Part shown: positions 53,870 to 64,000 of the stretch, piece after piece | Layout: each line of letters starts with the position of its first letter | Position numbering within the stretch: the stretch's first letter is position 1 | NCBI RefSeq assembly: GCF_963422355.1 | Contig: NC_085103.1 | Location: 124,001 to 188,000, forward strand | Direction: 5' to 3' | Length of the DNA stretch: 64,000 bases | From: Corticium candelabrum | Lineage: Eukaryota; Porifera; Homoscleromorpha; Homosclerophorida; Plakinidae | Notes under the pieces: generated by a model | What the model saw: the letters and a program-made list of their open reading frames with translations, nothing else | Database searches by the model: none | What the model was told of the DNA's origin: nothing | Program-made: the position numbers and the translations under genes

Positions 53870-56800
53870 CATCTTAATATAATAATGCCAATTCTCGTGA
53901 AAATGTCCCAACTGTCATCACACATACCTATCTGCAGTATATTGTCAGAGGGCACGGCAAAGTCGCTGTATTAAAGTCAACCTCTCACTCAATCCAACCT
54001 TTTAATTGGTACTTCTTTATTTGTAGCATGCAACACACGCGTGCATTCTCACAATTGGTCAAGCTGTTGCAGATGGGGGAACTATTTCTAGGCCCTACTA
54101 TCAGGAGCGTTCAGCAGAGAAGATTGGGTAGATAACACCTGATGAGCTGTGTCAGGCAGAGAAAGAGTGAATGGAGTTAAATTGTTGGGAAGTGAGTAGG
54201 ACTTAAGAGTTAGAGTAAACAACACGCTTGCTTCAACAAGAGGATATATTCATTGTTGCGTATCAGAAAGAAAGACATACTGTTTTTGTCTGATACAGAC
54301 TTTCTACAATCATTCATCAAAACTAGCAGAGGTCCGAGAAGTAACTATTACTCCATGTTTCAGAAATTTCTCGCCTGTCACATTGAACAAGGAGAACTCT
54401 TCATGGAAGTTATTAAGTACAGTTGTAAGACAAAGACTGGGAATATCTGCACAAAATGTGAAGAAAGAGGCCTGAGAGGACCAGCTCTGACAAGAATGCT
54501 GAAACCTTACCCAGACTGAGACGCCGGACACTACTCAGTGGCAGAGATGCCTACAGTTAATCGTACTGTCAATGATTGCTTACCACAGGCTCAAATGAAG
54601 AGACTCTTTGAAGAAGAAGAGATAAATGTCAACACAATAAGTGAATTTTGCAAAGAATATTTGGTTGACGAGGGAGTTGCTCGGCAATACCTGAATCACC
54701 TGCAGCTGCTTTCGGCAAAAGCGTTACAGAAAAACAAGACAACACTATAAAAGCTGCTGCTGCGAAACAGTCACGTATGTACGAAGTGTATGAGCTGTAT
54801 AAGCAACAGAAGCTGTCCACTCTTAGTCTCTGTGCTACGTTTCTCATTATAAGCTGGCTCCTGAACATAAGAAATTGAAGAAGAAAACACTACAGCTTTT
54901 AGTAGAAAGTCACATATCAAAATTTCTTAGTAAAAGAAGCATTGCAGGAAGGACTTGAGAAGCCTAGCAGAGATGTCAGGGTTCCTGACGAAATTGATCA
55001 TTAAGGATCTGAACACAGTGATGTAGGGTCAAAAAGTCAATCCGATAATATATCCGATGAAGAGTTGTTGGACGTGCTAGAAGATGTAGAGTCAGAAACA
55101 AGAGAAGACGAGAAAGACCTTGCAGATTATGTATCTACTAGTAGGTATGGATGTACTCCACAGTCTGCGAAAATCGTGCTTTGTTGACTTTTACTACGAC
55201 TTCAAAAATGTCAAATATGGTAAACGACCTGCATCACGTGCTTCGTGTGCGGTGCAATCCGTGAAACTCTTCATCGAACTACAGGTGTGTTTCTGACTCA
55301 TGATCAGTAGTGAGGGTCATGGTTTTATCAACTTCCCTGCCTGGGGGTCACGATATTAAAAGTTTGAGATATGCAGGGTCATGGGGTAGCATCTAGGATT
55401 TAGCCCATAACCCCCCACCCTGAGAGTTAAAAATGACCGGCCCCTAACAGTCCAAACTGAAAAATTGAGAAAATCTGGAAGTTGCAATGGAAAAGAGGAA
55501 ATGTTACAGAGACGATGGAGTATATGCCCTTGGCAGTGCAAACAGTACCTTTAAATATTTGGCAAATATTAAATTTGATGATATATACACGTTCTGTCAA
55601 CGTATGATGTCACCAGATGTACACCATGTGTTCCTTTCTTCCACTCTATAAGTTTGGCACTTCTATGAAAGTATTGCAGGCACGTGGAAATGGATGCAGC
55701 CCATCTACGTGAGAGTCTATAGAAACCTACACCAATTAATGATGGGCTCCAGACGTTACACTGATTGTGGAATTTATATTATATTGAATCTATTCAACCA
55801 AACTCTACCATGCATGCTCACTAAACGTTACATATTACATACAATCACAGTAACACCACATCTCCCCTCTTACAAGTCTAGTCTAGAAGGGGTCTTATAT
55901 GAGTACAGTAGACCACTGATTATCTGACCCCCCATTGAAGCGTCAGAGTATCAACCATACCTCAGAGTTCCAGTCTGCTTTCACAAGGTCAGCTTGTGAA
56001 AGTTCCTTTAGTCATACCGATTAACAATATTCCCTGGCTCTTGCACAGGTGGGATCTCCCTTCTGGTCTCTGCTATCTCTCAAGTCATTGTTTCGTGGTT
56101 GGAAGGGCATTGATGATAATCAATGCTCGAAAAATTGGCCCAACTAGTTGTCTTCATTTGATGGGTGTCCAAAAAATTTAGGCAGTCAAAATTCTTAGTC
56201 AATGACGTTATTGATATCAATCATGGTGTTTAGCGGTATACCGCAATTTTGGAGCACACACGAGGAGAGGACTGGGTACGAGTCTAGTGCAAGCATACAG
56301 CACAGTATTCCGTACTTCACAATGGCATGCAACCAAGCGTATCCAACACATTACCGCTGAGCCAATGGATACGACGTGTTACACTAGACAGAGCTATGGC
56401 ATCTTCGTGGAAGCAGGGAAGACAATAGTGATAGCCAATCAAATTAGTGATTAAATGCATACCACCTCTCTTTGTCAAAACAAGGCGGAGTTTCAACCAG
56501 ACTTCCACATATCACATTGCGGAAGTTGTCCGGTTCTTGCTACTAAAATCATATCTACCTATTTCGACCTACAGGATTTACATTGTCTCCACTTCCTCAC
56601 GTGCTCCCTGGTCATAAACTTCATGCCTGTACTCTGTCAGAATCCTGAGATGGTTCTCACACTCCCCGTTTCATTATCCGGGATATGAGCAGTTTGTCAA
56701 TGTATGCTACTAGCGTATTAATTTACTACGCTTACATGTCATTGTATGACAAATGTCCCAATGCGAGCGTCAACCACGAAGTGGCGCATGTTTCAGTACA

Positions 56801-59800
56801 CTACAGCTATTCGTCTGTATACTGAGAAAGCCATTACAAACTAGCCTTGGTCTGCCACAGTCGTCATCTGATGACCTAGACTACAACGCTAGTCGTCAGT
56901 TGTAAAATTTAACTCGTCAAATGAAAACTTGACAACCTACTTTTCGAGCCTTGATGATGCTCATAAATCCCTCAGCTTCCTCTTCTACTGGATCGATGTT
57001 GGGTGCATTATGCTTGGGTTTCTGAGACAATGCATCAGCTGTACAAAGATGTTTCCCGGGGATGTGATACATAGTACAACTGAATCTCACCATTCTCAGC
57101 CAGAATGTGAGTACCCTCGATGGTAAGTCATCCAAGTGTTTTACACTCAAAAGAGGGACCACTGGCTATGATCCGTCTCGATTTCAAATTGATGACCCAA
57201 GAGACATTGTGAGCATAGCCGCACTCGCTTGCAGACATCGAACAAGACGCATATGCCACTGGCTTCCAGGTGTCCTTACACTCCCGTAAGAGGACGAACC
57301 CCAGTCCATAAGAGGATGGATCTGCTGACACTCTAGTGTTTGCTCGCAAGTCGTAAAGTGCTATCACTGCTGGTTGGGTAAGTTCTTTCTTTACCATTTG
57401 GAAAGTAGCCTCCTGATCGGAACTCCTAACCCACTTTCTTTTACTGCTCAGCAGTTCCCTGAGTGGTTGACTTATCTCTGCTAGGCTTGGGGAGAACTTG
57501 CCCAGTTGGTTCACCATCCCCATGAACTGTCTGCGTTTGGTACATTGCTTGGAGGCCCCAGTTTGCAGATAGCAGAGGTCATGTTGGGGTCGACCTGTAT
57601 TCCATTTGCATTGATGATGTGTCCTACGAACTTCACACGACTCCTTCCAAACTCACACTGGGCAAGGTTAAGCATAACCCCTGCTGCTTCCAGACGTTGT
57701 AGATCTGCTGTTAGTCTCTCACTGTGGGCTTCCTTGTTGGTTCCAACTATAAAAACGTCATCCATGGAACAGAGGACTCCGTCTATTCCCTCCAGAATTT
57801 ATTCATCCTTTTCTGAAAAAGTTCAGGTGCACAGGAAATGCCAAAAGGAAGTTTACGATAACAATATCTTTCTTGTGGGGTGATGAAGGTCATCAGATGT
57901 TGTGATTGTTTGGCTAGGGGTATTTACCAAAACCTACTGTTTTTTGCATCAACCTTACGGAAGACTGAGGTACCTGCCAACTGAGTTAATGTCTTATCTA
58001 CCCTGTGAATTGGATGGACTTCTCGAAGGACACTCTCATTCAATGGCTTCATATCACAGATCCTCACCTCTCCAGATTTTTTGGAACCACTGCCATTCCG
58101 ACACACCATGGAGTGGGTTCGTCGACTCTCTAATTCCCATCTGTTCCATGCAATCTAATTCACAGGTGGGCCTACAAATAAATCGATCGTCAAATATGTC
58201 GTAGCTATCTCACGAGTGCAGGCTCTCCAAACTTTGCGTACGTGTTATTCTTCTTCCTTATGCTCAATTTACTTCTTGCAGAACGGTTTCAGAATTTCTG
58301 AGACCATAGTTCGTGATCAAGCATCCTGTTCACGACGTTCCGGTGGTCGTTTGTGTGCTTCCGGACCTCACAAGGCTAAAACCAAACCTGGATGCTTCAC
58401 AAACCTGGATGCGTTAACTAACCTGGATGAGTGTAGAATAGAAAATAGCTAAAACTTTAGTAGCTTCTCAGAATCTCTTCGTGGAGGATCGTAAGGTGTT
58501 GAGCAATGGAGAATGCCAATGCTTTGACTCAGAAATGAATATCCCGAATCTGTAAATGGTGCAAGTGATTTGTATCATAAAGAATAGATGAACAGTACAG
58601 TACTAAATACTTCTAAAACAACAAGAACATAGCTTGTAAAGGCTGATTTGTGTACATAAATTCTGAACAGTAGTGGGCGTGGCTCCAACAAGACCTGGTG
58701 GGCGTATCCGCCATCAGTAATATTTGCGTACGAATTTTTGGCAGAGAAAGTGTAGTAATACTGCTGTTATGAACTGATCATCTGACTCTCGTTCCCACTG
58801 TGCTCTGCGGTTAAAGTGGGCTCTCTCAAAGATAATAAAAGGACTCATCAAACTTAGTCATCACCTTTTTTAACTTCTTTCGGTCAGCTGCCGTGATGTT
58901 TGTTGAGGTAAGAACAGCGTCTGCTTCCTCACCGATGCAGTATAGTAGGATGCTAAGTTGACGATCATCATCTTCACCAGCCAAGCCAGGTGCGACGCAG
59001 CACTGCTCGAACCTGCGAATCCATTTTATCAAGTTGTCCGGGCTTCGCAAGTCGAGTGCATCTGGAGTTTGAAGTCTAAGGCTTGTCATTCCCAGCCTCT
59101 GACACCATGTGGTATTTATTATCTCAGATCTATTCAACCAACTCTATCACGCATGCTCACTAAACATTACATATAACATACAATCACAGTAACACCACAA
59201 TGATGACGGCAGATACAGTTTTTAAACTTACTGTATCCTTTATAAAGAGACTGGCAATGGTCATGATTAATACGCTGTGGCAGTGATGCATGGATTTGTG
59301 ATAATGTTTGTGACTCTAGGTATGCATATGCACAATCAGATATTGACAAATATTAACTTTGGCAATTCTCTCATCCATCACCTAATCAAACCCTTCACTA
59401 AACTTCCTGGTCTACGGTATCTACAGTACATGCATCACTAATATATTACCCATTAACTTACACTTAAATTTACGAAGTGGCTAGGGGTCTGGCAGTCACT
59501 TGTCAATAGTGCATGCCAAAACTATTGGCACGACTCCAGTAGCCCCAACCCGGTTTTGCACTCCTATACTGTGCCAATTGGGTTACATGGAGGTTCTAGG
59601 GTGAGAGGAGCGAAGTGACTGGTGGGGACTCGGGTGGAGCACCCAGTCGGCGGTATACTGTTTACCACCCTTGCCAACAGGAGTTGAGCTAAATTCTATC
59701 CTGTCTATGGGTCGGTAGAAGGAGCAGTCGGCAGCCAGTGCATGATACAAACAGTTCACGAGATGGGTTGGGGATACTGCCAGACTCCAAAAATATGCGC

Positions 59801-60175
59801 TTACTGTGTCCGGCTGCCAGACCTCTAGCCACGTGCTAAATATTAACATTTACACATTTCTACTAACTAAATTTACATATTTCCTCCTCAATTTTACCTC
59901 AGTGCAACATAAAAGGGCATGAAAATCCACTACTGTTTACCTCGAGCTAGTGCTTCCGCCATTTTCTCTTCTGCCACATTGAGATTATTGACATAGGTAG
60001 CATGATGTTTGCTGTGGTGCAGCTGCATGATCTCTGCAGATATTGTTGGTTCAAGAGCTCCATAATCGTAGGGAAGATCAGGAAGAGTGTGATTTTGCTT
60101 TGGCACTCGCCAGCTACAGCATGACGCGGAAAGTTCCAACAAGGGAAGACACGAACGGACACGCAACAGCGCCAT
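50354..60175 (-). CDS. SOD2: SOD2, mitochondrial manganese superoxide dismutase (complete, 5 exons)
   Basis: The enzyme converts superoxide to hydrogen peroxide and oxygen in the mitochondrial matrix. Exons on the minus strand: 60175-59941, 52619-52503, 52428-52322, 51194-51122 and 50499-50354; joins keep frame and give 225 residues, as expected for the family. Residues 1-25 or so are a basic, hydroxylated presequence. Metal ligands by family knowledge are His53 (LHHSKHH), His101 (INHS), Asp186 and His190 (DVWEH); active-site Tyr61 and Gln146 are also present. The exon 2 donor was set after 52503, because that keeps the usual Gly before ELL; the alternative after 52506 would lose it. Intron 1 is 7.3 kb and holds a gypsy-like element. 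Confidence 0.96.
52322..52619 (-). CDS. SOD2: SOD2 exons 2 and 3
   Basis: Exon 2 (52619-52503) encodes [19 protein letters not shown] with the second metal-ligand His. Exon 3 (52428-52322) encodes [11 protein letters not shown] to VQGSGWGWL. The intron of about 74 bp between them has a weak donor (GTTGGT). Confidence 0.93.
52873..52972. repeat. Tandem duplication of about 48 bp
   Basis: GAGTACGAAAGCGA, TGTGCCAGCTA and GGGTGTGTTT occur twice in the same order, in SOD2 intron 1. Confidence 0.85.
53200..53342. mobile_element. Small MITE with AGTGTTCACATGGCAG ends
   Basis: CAGTGTTCACATGGCAGT (about 53200-53217) and its inverted partner AGTGTGAACATGGCAG-type end (about 53325-53340) enclose 110 bp. 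The same GTTCACACTAG theme is seen at 30520. No coding. Confidence 0.45.
53635..53688. repeat. (TA)n microsatellite
   Basis: About 27 TA units. Confidence 0.95.
53780..53867. repeat. (GT)n microsatellite
   Basis: About 44 uninterrupted GT units. Confidence 0.97.
54240..55270 (+). pseudogene. Unidentified transposon-like ORF series
   Basis: Open pieces at 54253-54519 and 54538-54750, then further coding-like text in shifting frames ([19 protein letters not shown] near 54776, an acidic run near 55040-55120, and SRYGCTPQS near 55141). It looks like one decayed protein with a Cys pair ([12 protein letters not shown]), a helical middle and an acidic end. I cannot name the family. Confidence 0.35.
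55766..55860 (-). repeat. 3' LTR of the gypsy-like element
   Basis: 95 bp, TG...CA with 5-bp inverted ends TGTGG/CCACA. Confidence 0.7.
56917..58109 (-). pseudogene. Gypsy-like pol: reverse transcriptase and RNase H, broken
   Basis: Minus-strand pieces in order: 58109-57924 (RT start, [15 protein letters not shown]), 57765-57511 (YxDD-region MDDVFIVG, then [18 protein letters not shown]), 57523-57128 ([22 protein letters not shown] and RNase [16 protein letters not shown]) and 57162-56917 ([18 protein letters not shown]). Stops and shifts separate them. No protease or integrase was recognised. The region 56916-55861 holds no clear gene. Confidence 0.75.
58826..59137 (-). pseudogene. Gypsy-like gag remnant
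   Basis: Open frame of 103 aa starting in the LTR and running through [21 protein letters not shown] and [13 protein letters not shown], a pattern common at the start of gag in invertebrate gypsy elements. The rest of gag is missing. Confidence 0.5.
59108..59199 (-). repeat. 5' LTR of the gypsy-like element
   Basis: 92 bp, about 85-90% similar by eye to the other LTR. Confidence 0.7.
59941..60175 (-). CDS. SOD2: SOD2 exon 1: targeting presequence and first metal ligand
   Basis: The ATG at 60173-60175 opens a presequence rich in Arg, Leu, Ser and Cys, followed by [13 protein letters not shown], the canonical start of the mature Mn-SOD. The exon continues through [15 protein letters not shown] and ends ALARG with the G of the Gly codon at 59941 before GTAAAC. 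Confidence 0.95.
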
Positions 60176-60985
60176 AATTATAGCTAACGCGCGTTATTGT
60201 AGACACTTTCACGCGTGCGCAAAATATAAATCTTGTGTGGCGCACTGCAGTTGAGTTTCAGGTCTACAAAATTTAAATTATCTTTACTATCAACAAGCAG
60301 ACAAAAGGCAAACAATTATAGACATATGACAATCAGTACTTACCGTAAATGCACTTCATGAATCTAAAATTTCTAGTCATATTGTGTTCTAGTAAGTCTG
60401 CACCTTAATTAACTTAAAAATCTAAAACCAATTTTCTTGTCATGTTTGCAACTAGAACTATCAATTTCCAACATAAAAGAATTTTCTATTTTTCCGTTGC
60501 AGTTACCCTCTAGTTAGTCTAGCGTTCTAAAGGATCCATTGACTAAACGGTACACATCCGTAATCCACAGTCTGTTAAATACAAAAAACGTCGTTAAAAT
60601 TAAGTGACTTCGTCGACTCTATACTCCAGCATGCACACAATTGTAAGTAGCTATAGAAAAACTAAATCACTTTACTTTAAGTCAAAAACAACTTGTTCGT
60701 GCTTCTTTCCAAGCGAGTCAAAGACAAGAAAGGCTTAATGAAATATATCTATAATCTTAATTCATTGAAGAAATACAAATGAACACAAAACTTAGTAAAC
60801 AAATACATTCATGGCTTACAACTTCTATCCAATGATTGGTTAAGTAAACTGGAATGGCAAGAAGCTCATAATGAAACATTTAGCTAAAAAATCAACACAA
60901 ATCATTTTCTCAAAGTGTTTTTATACTTGTTTCATTCACTCTTTAGCTATGTAGGTTAAGTGAGTCTTTATTCTTCGTACGTAGT
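60176..60985. promoter_or_regulatory. SOD2 upstream flank
   Basis: AT-rich, no TATA box at a convincing position. The first 60 bp upstream hold ACGCGCG and CACGCGTGCGC, so the core promoter may be GC-rich and TATA-less. No gene was recognised. Confidence 0.35.
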
Positions 60986-62110
60986 ATACCACTGAGCACT
61001 CAGTCTCCCTGATACTGAATGGTCGACATAGGGCGCGAGTACGGTCTGTTCGACAAGGACTGGAAAACTCTCTTTGATTTTTCCTGACGTCCACAACTTT
61101 CAATGGCCATCGTGACAGCAATTTCGTGATTTTATACGTTTATCGTCTAACGTTTTGTCGTGTTTTGCGCGCAAAAGGTCACGCTACATAGCAAAATCCC
61201 ATTCGAACGAATTCGTCTGAATGGGATTTCGACATTTCCAACCTATCCAGAGCTGTTTCAAAGTACTGAATGAGTTGCTTCTATTGTGAAAAGTAGTGCC
61301 ATTGCATTTTCAGCATCGGCAGACGTAAGACGTGAACATGAAATGGCAAATGAGTCGTCAAAAGGCGCGAGTGCGGTCTGGTCAACAAGGACAACGAATC
61401 TTACCTTGCGTTTCTTGACGTCAAGAAGCTTCAATGGCCATCGTGAAAGCAATGCCGTGATTTGATACGTTTAGCGTCTAACGTTTTGTCGTGTTTTACG
61501 CGCAAAAGATCACGCTAGATAGCAAAATCCCATTCGAACGAATTCGTCTGAACGGGATTTCGACATTTCTGACCGATCCAGAGCTGTTTCAAAGTACTGA
61601 ATGAGTTGCTTCTATTGTGAAAAGTATTGACATTACATTTTCAGCATCGGCAGACGTAAGGCGAGAGCATGAAACGGCGAATAAGTCGTCGAAAGGCGCG
61701 AGTACGGTCTGGTCGGCAAGGACAACCGAATCTTACTTTGCGTTTCTTGACGTCTCCAAGCTTCAATGGCCATCGTGACAGCAATGCCGTGATTTGATAC
61801 GTTTATCGTCTAACGTTTTGTCGTGTTTTGCGCGCAAAAGATCACGCTAGATAGCAAAATCCCATTCGAACGAATTCGTCTGAACGGGATTTCGACATTT
61901 CCGACCGATCTAGAGCTGTTTCAAAGTACTGAATGGGTTGCTTCTATTGTGAAAAGTAGTGACATTGCATTTTCAGCATCGGCAGACGTAAGGCGTGAAC
62001 ATGAAAGCGTCGAATCTACCCGTCGAGATGCGCGAGTACGGTCTGGTTGACAGGGCCGTCAAACTTTGATTTGCTTTTCTGACTCTCAAAAGCATTTTAA
62101 GTGGTTTCCA
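60985..62110. repeat. 331-bp tandem satellite, about 3.3 units
   Basis: AACGTTTTGTCGTGTTTT recurs at about 61149, 61480 and 61811, a period of 331 bp. Each unit carries the near-palindrome CCCATTCGAACGAATTCGTC then TGAAYGGGATTTCGAC, and AAAGTACTGAATGRGTTGCT. The first and last units are partial. Open frames inside shift between units and are not genes. Confidence 0.88.
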
Positions 62111-62448
62111 TAACAGCGCAGGCAATTTTTAGGTTTAGTAGATAACGTCTAACGTCAAAATTTTACCAAGGCAAACTTGTCTTGGGTTCATATAGGAGTT
62201 CTACGTCGTTTCTGAAAACGACTAGACTTTGCAGACTGTGTAAAAGTGAGCGAAATGTGTATGTATTGCATTCAGAAAGTTCAACGTCTCAACCGAAGAC
62301 GAAAAACATGAAAATCCCATTGGGACGAAAGATTCTTCCCAGTCCCGTTCGAACGAAAGAATCCCAGTAAAAAGATGAACAGCTAGCTCTCTACTGAAAT
62401 CTGCTGTAGATTTCGGGTTTATAGCCACGTTCATGATCGTTTCAGAAG

Positions 62449-63275
62449 ATATGAGCTACGTTCACAGCCTTACAATAGCTCTTCAGGAATCATCGCTGAA
62501 CATCATTTGTGCGTACGAAATCGTTAGTGATGTGAATGACCAGCTTAAGAAGGCTCGCATGGCTGTTGATGGTACACCATGCTAACTGGTGGGATAGGGC
62601 AGTGGCAATGGCATCAACGGTAGGAAATTTTGTGGTTGCTATCAAGTTAGCTAATCGTGGTATTGATGTTTGTTGTTTATTCAAGGTCGACACTGAGCCA
62701 TCCACGCCTAGAGTGTATGACAGACACACACATCGAGACAATGCTGTTGCTGTCTCTCCATCAGACTACTTCAAGAAGACAGTGACTATCCCCATGCTAG
62801 ATGAGGTATGTGGCCACTTGGATGCTAAGTTTGAAAAACATTAACAGATTGTCGTCTTATTCCTGAAAATATAGCAGCCCACCCAGAAAAAAGCAAGTTG
62901 GCAGCTTTGGCGTTTGCGGAGCAATGCCAAGATGATTTGCCGGATGGTCATTCTCTAGCAACCTATTCAGCGGAGTTGAATCGTTGGTGCGATAATGCCG
63001 TGACTAGTTCAGAGAAAGGCTTAGAATTACCTTCGTCACTGGTAGCGTCCGTAGCACTTTGGTTGCTCACTGTCATTGCCGTCTTACCTGTCACGACATG
63101 CTCTTGTGAGAGAAGCTTTAGCTCTCTGAGACGCCTCAAGACGTACTTTCGCACCACAATGATGCGACCCCGTCTGGATGGTCTGGCCTTGATGCACGTT
63201 CACTACACGAGAGAAGTGAACATTGACGAAGTAATTCGACACTGTTTAATTGAGTTCCCCACGGAGTACTATTAG
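62449..63275 (+). pseudogene. hAT-type transposase C-terminal remnant
   Basis: The frame from about 62449 reads HSLTIALQESSLNIICAYEIV, shifts into 62536-62844 (SPSDYFKKTVTIPMLDEV) and again into 62898-63275, which ends with the hAT dimerisation region LPVTTCSCERSFSSLRRLKT and RLDGLALMHVHY. At least two frameshifts; the DDE core upstream is missing. It resembles the ZNF862/ZMYM1-like branch of hAT-derived proteins. Confidence 0.75.
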
Positions 63276-63420
63276 TCCAATCACGGTTACGGCACGGGTC
63301 GGTAACATACCCAATAGCTCTACCGTGTCTGAAGCCAGTGATGAAAACTCGTATGATGAGTATGACTAATGCGAGTGTTTATAAACAGTCTATACAGTTG
63401 CATAGACTTATATGATTATC

Positions 63421-63442
63421 AGGGAGTGCGGTAGCACTCCCT
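63421..63442. repeat. Perfect 9-bp hairpin
   Basis: AGGGAGTGC, loop GGTA, GCACTCCCT, 150 bp after the hAT remnant. Confidence 0.9.
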
Positions 63443-63636
63443 ATGTAGAGATGCGAAGAATCTAAAATGGCGCCCCATACAAAGTATCCAAACGCATCTG
63501 AACCGGATCTCTCAGAATTCATTACAGAGATCTCGGACCCACGTAGCGTTCAACGTTCCTAATGGTAGCCAGACTATCACCGCTGACACTAGGCGCCTCA
63601 GAAGCCAGCTATCGGCAAGTAAAAAAACCCGATTTA

Positions 63637-63720
63637 TTCTTTCACATTTCACATTTCACTTTTCACATTTCACTTTTCACATTTCACTTTTCACATTTCA
63701 CTTTTCACATTTCACTTTTG
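63637..63720. repeat. 14-bp minisatellite
   Basis: About five units of CTTTTCACATTTCA plus a variant start. Confidence 0.95.
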
Positions 63721-64000
63721 TCAGCCAGGCTAGCGCCTCACTCGAAGCAGCTACAACGACGAGAGTCACACCAAACGATTCGCTCTTGTCCGAAGAATTG
63801 CACTGATCCACCAGCTAGAAATGTGCAAAGTCACCTTGTATCAGTCAACTGCTGCCATGCAATTCCACGTATTGCTTAATTCCCACAACGCCATGTTGTT
63901 CCGATCACGTGTGTACATGTGACTACCGTTTGGAAGCCTAGCTGCCACTTCCACCTGCTGCTACATGCTGCTTACAGTTGCGTGTAGTTGAACATGTACG

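Larger units (their letters stand above)
55766..59199 (-). mobile_element. Ty3/gypsy-like LTR element with very short LTRs
   Basis: Two direct repeats of 95 and 92 bp (55766-55860 and 59108-59199) start TGTGGTGTTACTGTGATTG and end CCACA on the minus strand. The purine run AAGAGGGGAGA abuts the 3' LTR (polypurine tract, 55861-55871), and TGGTGTCAGAGGCTGGG follows the 5' LTR (primer-binding site, 59107-59091). The body carries gag- and pol-like remnants. The LTRs differ at several sites, so the insertion is not recent. It lies in SOD2 intron 1, same strand as SOD2. Confidence 0.72.

Noticed and set aside
60985..62110. 331-bp repeats as coding exons or a CRISPR array
   Set aside because: Frames shift between units, there is no unique spacer structure, and the unit is a satellite.
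1..64000. rRNA or full tRNA genes
   Set aside because: No recognisable rRNA core or complete cloverleaf was seen; only a tRNA-like SINE head at 48590-48682.

Overview
This is a window of animal nuclear DNA: AT-rich, with spliced genes, large introns and many transposable elements. It carries the 3' two-thirds of one host gene and the whole of another. STT3B (+ strand, 13 exons seen from 7847 to 50236, 5' exons outside the window) encodes the catalytic subunit of the oligosaccharyltransferase. SOD2 (- strand, 5 exons, 60175 to 50354) encodes mitochondrial manganese superoxide dismutase. The two genes converge tail to tail with only about 117 bp between their stop codons. All exon joins keep frame and the proteins are clearly metazoan. 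The repeat content (restriction-like-endonuclease LINEs with Cys-rich N-termini, a Polinton/Maverick, piggyBac, Helitrons) suggests a non-bilaterian or other marine invertebrate such as a sponge or cnidarian, but I cannot name the species.

Layout. 1-7740: broken copies of an RLE-type LINE (here 'family B') on both strands, with a Helitron end sitting in a TA microsatellite. 7847-8242: three STT3B exons. 8243-15277 (intron): two TTAA-flanked MITEs and a piggyBac element placed end to end and sharing TTAA sites, then an older repeat and a foldback element. 15278-16796: five STT3B exons. 16797-28903 (12 kb intron): a cluster of a second RLE-type LINE ('family A') in both orientations, every copy joined to an (ACT)n microsatellite; one copy has an intact 1196-aa ORF. 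28904-29148: two exons. 29149-34483 (intron): a short Helitron and more family B. 34484-35042: two exons. 35043-50125 (15 kb intron): a third LINE family ('C') with a 9.4-kb Polinton remnant nested in it; the Polinton carries a broken protein-primed DNA polymerase B, a packaging ATPase, an uncharacterised gene and ankyrin-like repeats, and its right terminal repeat is interrupted by a TTAA MITE. 50126-50236: last STT3B exon. 50354-60175: SOD2, whose 7.3-kb first intron holds a small Ty3/gypsy-like element. 60176-64000: SOD2 upstream flank with a 331-bp tandem satellite and a hAT transposase remnant.

The two host genes have unrelated roles (N-glycosylation in the ER, superoxide removal in mitochondria); nothing in the sequence ties them functionally beyond possible antisense overlap of their 3' UTRs. 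Almost all remaining sequence is mobile-element material. The most unusual signals are the strand-locked association of family A LINE 3' ends with ACT/AGT microsatellites, a 3' stem-loop conserved with base changes on both sides, the chain of TTAA elements, and a six-exon piggyBac transposase whose terminal Cys/His motif is cut off by a stop codon.
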